Translations under genes and position numbers: made by a program
Shown here: positions 7,259 to 10,897 of the stretch, piece after piece
How positions within the stretch are numbered: the stretch's first letter is position 1
How the letters are laid out: every line of letters begins with the position of its first letter
The notes under the pieces: model-generated
Databases searched by the model: none
The model's input: the letters and a program-made list of their open reading frames with translations, nothing else
What the model was told of the DNA's origin: nothing
NCBI GenBank assembly: GCA_016210705.1
Contig: JACQTR010000093.1
Span: 1-10,897 of the forward strand
Length of the DNA: 10,897 nt
DNA from: Chloroflexota bacterium
Lineage (GTDB): Bacteria > Chloroflexota > Dehalococcoidia > JACQTR01
Reading direction: 5' to 3'

Positions 7259-9067
7259 ATGAGCGACGTTGACGAGATCAGACAACGATTAGATATAGTG
7301 GAGGTTATCGGCAGCTACGTCCCTTTGCAAAAGGCGGGGCGTAACTTCAAGGCTTTGTGCCCCTTTCACACGGAGAAAACCCCCTCCTTTATGGTCTTCC
7401 CCGAGCGCCAAAGCTGGCACTGCTTCGGGGCCTGTGCCACCGGTGGCGATGTCTTTTCCTTCGTTATGAAGCGCGAGGGGCTAGGATTCGGCGAGGCCTT
7501 GCGCCTCCTGGCTCCCCGGGCAGGGGTTAGCCTGGATTCCAAACCCCGAGATAGCCAGAAGGAAAAAGAGTTGGAAAGGCTGCGTCAGGCCAATGACGCC
7601 GCCGCCAACTATTATCATCATCTCCTACTCCACAATCCCACCGCCGGCGAGGCGCGCGCCTATCTGGAGAAACGAGGCCTTCGTCCCCAAACCATAGAGG
7701 ACTTTCAGATGGGCTTTAGCCTAGATAGTTGGGACGGCCTACGTCAGCATCTTGCGGAGCGAGATTATTCCACTACAGAGATGGTGGCCGCTGGCTTGTT
7801 GGTGGAAAAGGACACTGGTGGAGAACCTTACGATCGTTTTCGGGGGCGATTAATGTTTCCCATATGGGATGAGCGAGGTAGGGTGGTTGGTTTTGGCGCC
7901 CGATCTCTGGACGATTCGTTACCCAAATATCTTAATTCTCCCCAGACGGCTATCTTCGATAAAAGTGGTCTCATTTATGGACTCCATCGCGCCCGAGCCG
8001 CCGCTCGCCAGCATAACATGGCTGTAATCGTAGAGGGCTACATGGATGTCATCACCGCCCACCAACATGACATTACCAATGTAGTGGCCTCTATGGGCAC
8101 ATCCCTAACCGAAAGACAAATGCGCTTGATTCAGAAACTAACCAAAAATGTAACCCTGGCCCTGGATGCCGACGACGCCGGCGAGGCGGCTACTCTTCGG
8201 GGACTAGAGGTAGCTCAACAGACATGGCCCACCAAGGGAGTCCCTATACCCACCTGGCGGGGTTGGATAAAATACCAGGAGGCGCTTGACGGAGAGCTTA
8301 AAGTCATTACCCTACCCCCCCACCAGGATCCCGATGATATAATCCGCGAGCGCCCCGAAAGCTGGCAGCATTTAGTGACCGAGGCAAGACCACTTATGGA
8401 TTATCTATTCGCCTCCGTCACCGCCAAGCTGGACTTGAGCCATCCTCGAGACAAAGGCGCAGCTGTTGACCAGTTGATGCCAATGGTTCAGGCACTGGTC
8501 GATCCCATCTATAAGGCCCATTATTTACAAAAGCTGGCCCAAGTGGTAGGAGTGGAGGAAAAGCTCCTCATGGCCAAATGGACAAAGCCTCAGCGTCAGC
8601 CCCGAAGGGGAGCCAGCCCAAGGCAGGAAGAGGATGAACGCCCCCTGTTTCCCAGCCGGGAGCCTTTGGAAGAATATTGCCTCGCCCTGCTATTACAGTA
8701 TAATGAACTTAGGGATAACACCCAGGGACTGGCGGCCGATTGTTTCACCCGCGTGGAGAATCGAGAGGTGTATTTATGGTGCCAGATAGGGACCCAATCC
8801 CTGGGTAGTCTGGATGCTAGCCTCCACCAACACTTAGAGTCGTTAGCCACCAAACCCTTGCCCCCAGCTAACCTGGAGAAGCGCCAGGAGGAATTGAAGG
8901 ACTGCATTAGTCAACTTAAAGAACGAAGGCTAAAGTCATTAAAAATATTGGAGGCCTCCATCCTTCGCGAGCAGGAAGCTGAGGACGACCCCTCGCTACA
9001 AATTGTAGAGACCGGTGCTCAATTACAGGAGCTATTTAAAGCTCGGGCGAAAAGGATTGTTAGCTGA
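7259..9067 (+). CDS. dnaG: DNA primase
   Basis: DnaG makes the RNA primers for the replisome. The 602-residue protein has the three expected parts. The N-terminal zinc-binding domain holds LCPFHTEKTPSF with Cys34 and His37, then HCFGAC with Cys55 and Cys59. The last pair is spaced C-x3-C instead of the textbook C-x2-C. The catalytic core starts near residue 110, with YLEKRGL, the RFRGRLMFPIWDERG block at 193-207, and the Toprim fold with VEGYMD (Glu259) and LALDADDAGEAA (Asp303, Asp305). The C-terminal part from about 465 is helical, and charged at its end, as expected for the helicase-binding domain. A charged linker (about 443-465, KPQRQPRRGASPRQEEDE) separates core and tail. The ATG at 7259 has a modest AGGG at 7247-7250. 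The gene overlaps nothing and lies 17 bp before rpoD, recalling the dnaG-rpoD pair of the macromolecular synthesis operon. Confidence 0.96.
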   Translation: MSDVDEIRQRLDIVEVIGSYVPLQKAGRNFKALCPFHTEKTPSFMVFPERQSWHCFGACATGGDVFSFVMKREGLGFGEALRLLAPRAGVSLDSKPRDSQKEKELERLRQANDAAANYYHHLLLHNPTAGEARAYLEKRGLRPQTIEDFQMGFSLDSWDGLRQHLAERDYSTTEMVAAGLLVEKDTGGEPYDRFRGRLMFPIWDERGRVVGFGARSLDDSLPKYLNSPQTAIFDKSGLIYGLHRARAAARQHNMAVIVEGYMDVITAHQHDITNVVASMGTSLTERQMRLIQKLTKNVTLALDADDAGEAATLRGLEVAQQTWPTKGVPIPTWRGWIKYQEALDGELKVITLPPHQDPDDIIRERPESWQHLVTEARPLMDYLFASVTAKLDLSHPRDKGAAVDQLMPMVQALVDPIYKAHYLQKLAQVVGVEEKLLMAKWTKPQRQPRRGASPRQEEDERPLFPSREPLEEYCLALLLQYNELRDNTQGLAADCFTRVENREVYLWCQIGTQSLGSLDASLHQHLESLATKPLPPANLEKRQEELKDCISQLKERRLKSLKILEASILREQEAEDDPSLQIVETGAQLQELFKARAKRIVS

Positions 9068-9077
9068 GGAGGGAGGG
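9067..9077 (+). promoter_or_regulatory. Strong purine-rich ribosome binding site of rpoD
   Basis: AGGAGGGAGGG starts on the last base of the dnaG stop codon and ends 7 bases before the ATG at 9085. It is the strongest Shine-Dalgarno match in the window and supports the start at 9085 (ATGATG, with 9088 as the second choice). It would allow the sigma factor to be translated at a higher rate than the primase from the same message, as expected since cells need far more sigma factor than primase. Confidence 0.65.
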
Positions 9078-9084
9078 ATAGGAA

Positions 9085-10659
9085 ATGATGCCATTGGATG
9101 ACAAATTGACAACAACAAAGCTATCGACCCCGGACAGAGACGAGGAGGAAACGTTGCTTTCTGACGATCTTTTAGAAGAAACAGACGAACCTGAACCAGT
9201 TGTAACATCCCTGGATGAGGATAACCACGACGTTAAGGAGAACGAAGAAGCCACCTCGCAGGGAGAAAAACCATCTTACATCTGGCGCGATGTCTCCCCC
9301 ATAGATACCGAACCTTGGGGCAAAAAACCAAAGACAAAAGAGGAGTCAGAGCTGGGGGCGGTTGAACTGGAGGAACAGGAAGGTATCGATGATCCCGTCC
9401 GAATGTATCTCCGAGAGATTGGGCGAGTGCCTCTTTTGACGGCCGCAGCCGAAAAGCGCCTAGCCCGAAGGCTAGAAGAGAGTCGACACATAAAAAAATT
9501 AGAGGAGGAATGGCTGGCCCAATATCGGGAGATGCCTTCGCCCGTAGATATAACTTTGACCTTGCTGGAGCGAGTTTGCCAAGCGAGTCTTTTCCTAGAG
9601 ACCATCGAGGAGGTGTTGGATCTTCCCCACCAGGCCAGCCTGCAACAAAGGCTCACTCATCCTTCATTGCGAGCGTCCCTTGATGGCGAGTTGGACCAGC
9701 TTTTGGCAAGGGAATTAGCTTTGCGTTTAGACAAACCCTTACTCGAGATGGAACAGGCTCAAGTGCTCTTCGCTTTGGATAGCTCCCTCTTCCCCTCGGA
9801 GGTATACGGCGTTATTGGAGCCGAAAGCACTCTCGACCAGGTGAAGCAGCTCTTGGCATCGTCCCAATTGCGCGCCCTATTAGAGCCCTATCAAAGACAG
9901 CTTCGTCTCCATTACCAACGCCTAAAGGAGGAGGGGGACAAGGCGGATAAATATCTCACCGAGGCCAACCTACGCCTGGTGGTCAGCGTGGCCAAGAAAT
10001 ACATTGGCCGGGGTATGGCCCTCCTTGATCTCATTCAGGAGGGGAACCTCGGCCTCATCAAGGCTGTGGAGAAGTTTGACTATCGCAAGGGCTATAAGTT
10101 CAGCACCTACGCCACCTGGTGGATTCGTCAGGCCATAACCCGGGCCATCGCCGACCAGGCCCGTACTATCCGTATTCCTGTGCATATGGTGGAGACAATA
10201 AATAAACTCATCCAGGTAGGGCGGCGCCTGGTTCAAGAGTATGGACGGGAGCCCACCAGCGAAGAGATCGCCAAGGGGATGGAGATAACTCAGGAGAAAG
10301 TAAGAGAGATCCTCAAGGTATCCCAGGAGCCGATATCCCTGGAGATTCCTATTGGGGAAGAGGAGGACAGCCACCTAGGCGACTTCATTGAGGATGTTAC
10401 CGCTCAGGCCCCCGCCGATGCCGCCTCCCATCAGCTCCTCAAAGAGCAGGTAGAGGATGTGCTGAATACCCTTACCCCTCGTGAGCGGCGGGTATTGCAA
10501 CTGCGCTTTGGTCTAGAAGACGGCCGCAGCCGCACTTTGGAGGAGGTGGGCAGGGAGTTTGGGGTCACCAGAGAGCGCATCCGCCAGATCGAGGCCAAGG
10601 CCCTGCGCAAGCTCCGCCACCCCTCTAGGAGCCGCAAGCTGAGGGATTATCTAGAGTAA
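9085..10659 (+). CDS. rpoD: RNA polymerase primary sigma factor (sigma-70/sigma-A)
   Basis: The housekeeping sigma factor, 524 residues. Residues 1-100 are strongly acidic and low in hydrophobic content, in the place of region 1.1 but without obvious similarity. Region 1.2 is at 102-133 (DPVRMYLREIGRVPLL). A helical stretch of about 150 residues (134-285) fills the variable space before region 2. Regions 2.1-2.4 run from about 288 to 368, with EANLRLVVSVAKKY, DLIQEGNLGLIKAVEKFDY and KFSTYATWWIRQAITR, including Gln349 of the -10 reading helix. Region 3 covers about 369-445. Region 4 covers 450-524, with LTPRERRVLQLRFGL and the helix-turn-helix TLEEVGREFGVTRERIRQIE. The C-terminal RSRKLRDYLE is typical of primary sigma factors. 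It follows dnaG by 17 bp and converges with the next gene on the other strand. The extended -10 promoter found upstream of pps fits its expected specificity. Confidence 0.97.
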   Translation: MMPLDDKLTTTKLSTPDRDEEETLLSDDLLEETDEPEPVVTSLDEDNHDVKENEEATSQGEKPSYIWRDVSPIDTEPWGKKPKTKEESELGAVELEEQEGIDDPVRMYLREIGRVPLLTAAAEKRLARRLEESRHIKKLEEEWLAQYREMPSPVDITLTLLERVCQASLFLETIEEVLDLPHQASLQQRLTHPSLRASLDGELDQLLARELALRLDKPLLEMEQAQVLFALDSSLFPSEVYGVIGAESTLDQVKQLLASSQLRALLEPYQRQLRLHYQRLKEEGDKADKYLTEANLRLVVSVAKKYIGRGMALLDLIQEGNLGLIKAVEKFDYRKGYKFSTYATWWIRQAITRAIADQARTIRIPVHMVETINKLIQVGRRLVQEYGREPTSEEIAKGMEITQEKVREILKVSQEPISLEIPIGEEEDSHLGDFIEDVTAQAPADAASHQLLKEQVEDVLNTLTPRERRVLQLRFGLEDGRSRTLEEVGREFGVTRERIRQIEAKALRKLRHPSRSRKLRDYLE

Positions 10660-10662
10660 CAG

Positions 10663-10897
10663 CTAGAGCTCAGTAGCCCCCGTAAAATTCCAGCTACCTA
10701 TTTTCAGCGCCGGCACCCGGTTATAGGGGAACATAGTTTGTTGGAGCCTGGTCTCCCTCCCTATCATCTCCACCCGATTCAGAGCCTCTAGATAGCCCTG
10801 AGTGAAGCGCAGATTCCTCACCGGCCGGGTGATCTCGCCTCTTTCGATGAGAAAAGTCCCGTCTCGGGTCATGCCAGTAACGGTGACGGTAAGGGGA
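10663..10897 (-). CDS. TldD/PmbA-family metalloprotease-like protein, C-terminal end (partial)
   Basis: The - strand reading frame enters from the right edge and ends with TAG at 10665-10663, giving about 78 C-terminal residues. An in-frame Met at 10872 is internal, not the start, because the frame stays open to the edge of the window (PLTVTVTGMTRDGTF). The motif run TRDGTFLIERGEI, RNLRFTQGYLEALN and PALKIGSWNFTG is characteristic of the C-terminal domain of TldD/TldE (PmbA) proteins, in which heterodimers or homologous complexes cleave peptides, for example in microcin maturation or degradation of unfolded peptides. The HExxH metal site of TldD would be upstream and is not visible, so TldD versus TldE/PmbA cannot be decided. 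It converges on rpoD with 3 bp between the stops. Confidence 0.82.
   Translation of the reverse strand, partial: PLTVTVTGMTRDGTFLIERGEITRPVRNLRFTQGYLEALNRVEMIGRETRLQQTMFPYNRVPALKIGSWNFTGATEL

Noticed and set aside
8950..8959. Perfect 10-bp palindrome GGAGGCCTCC
   Set aside because: It lies inside dnaG in well-behaved coding sequence and occurs once. A single short palindrome at this size is expected by chance and has no supporting context.
10673..10697. GTAGC / GCTAC inverted repeat in the region between rpoD and the TldD-like gene
   Set aside because: It is a 5-bp stem with a 15-base loop inside coding sequence of the - strand gene, without a T tract. Such pairs are expected by chance.
10663..10872. 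A complete 69-residue gene on the - strand starting at ATG 10872
   Set aside because: The frame stays open to the window edge and the residues before the Met fit the family motif (TVTVTGMTRDG), so this is the C-terminal part of a longer TldD-like protein.
1..10897. Mobile elements, CRISPR arrays, tRNA or rRNA genes, defence or secretion systems
   Set aside because: I looked for repeats, cloverleaf-type ends, transposase-like motifs and unfamiliar gene clusters and found none. The window is nearly all housekeeping coding sequence.

Overview
This window reads as an ordinary, densely packed bacterial housekeeping region. By eye it is slightly GC-rich. It carries nine genes or gene ends on the + strand and one gene end on the - strand. 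I see no tRNA, rRNA, CRISPR array, insertion sequence, phage gene or long repeat. The best guess at the source is a member of the Chloroflexota, probably Dehalococcoidia-like. That rests on my memory of a PEP synthase / dGTPase / dnaG / rpoD neighbourhood in that group and on the protein style (for example the NTICNATTQRQ motif in IspH and the C-x3-C zinc site in DnaG). It is an inference, not a search result.

Layout. Positions 1-75 hold the 3' end of a cytidylate kinase gene (cmk). It is followed 8 bp later by plsC (lysophosphatidate acyltransferase) and, after another 8 bp, by ispH (last step of the MEP isoprenoid pathway). The cmk-plsC-ispH trio is a cluster known from several Gram-positive and related lineages. 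After 47 bp comes glmS (glucosamine-6-phosphate synthase, all domains present). A 65-residue protein of unknown function starts 20 bp after glmS, behind a good ribosome binding site. An 88-bp gap then carries the clearest promoter of the window, a perfect extended -10 element (TGG-TATAAT), driving a phosphoenolpyruvate synthase gene (pps). Next come dgt (HD-domain dGTP triphosphohydrolase), dnaG (primase) and rpoD (primary sigma factor). dnaG and rpoD are only 17 bp apart and resemble the core of the macromolecular synthesis operon of other bacteria, without rpsU in the usual upstream place, where dgt sits instead. A short hairpin followed by five T residues lies between dgt and dnaG. The - strand gene at the right edge is the C-terminal end of a TldD/PmbA-type metalloprotease family protein. 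It converges on rpoD with only 3 bp between the two stop codons.

How the genes work together. Precursor supply for membranes and wall (PlsC, IspH, GlmS), gluconeogenic PEP supply (PPS), control of the dGTP pool (Dgt), replication priming (DnaG) and general transcription (RpoD) are all growth functions. The tight + strand spacing suggests two or more transcription units with partial read-through. No gap without a gene exceeds 90 bp.

I found no new biological system. The points worth a second look are modest: an unrecognised small protein between glmS and pps, a glycine at a phosphate-binding serine position of GlmS, the C-x3-C zinc ligand spacing in DnaG, the weakly defined start of dgt, and the unusually frequent use of TAG as stop codon.
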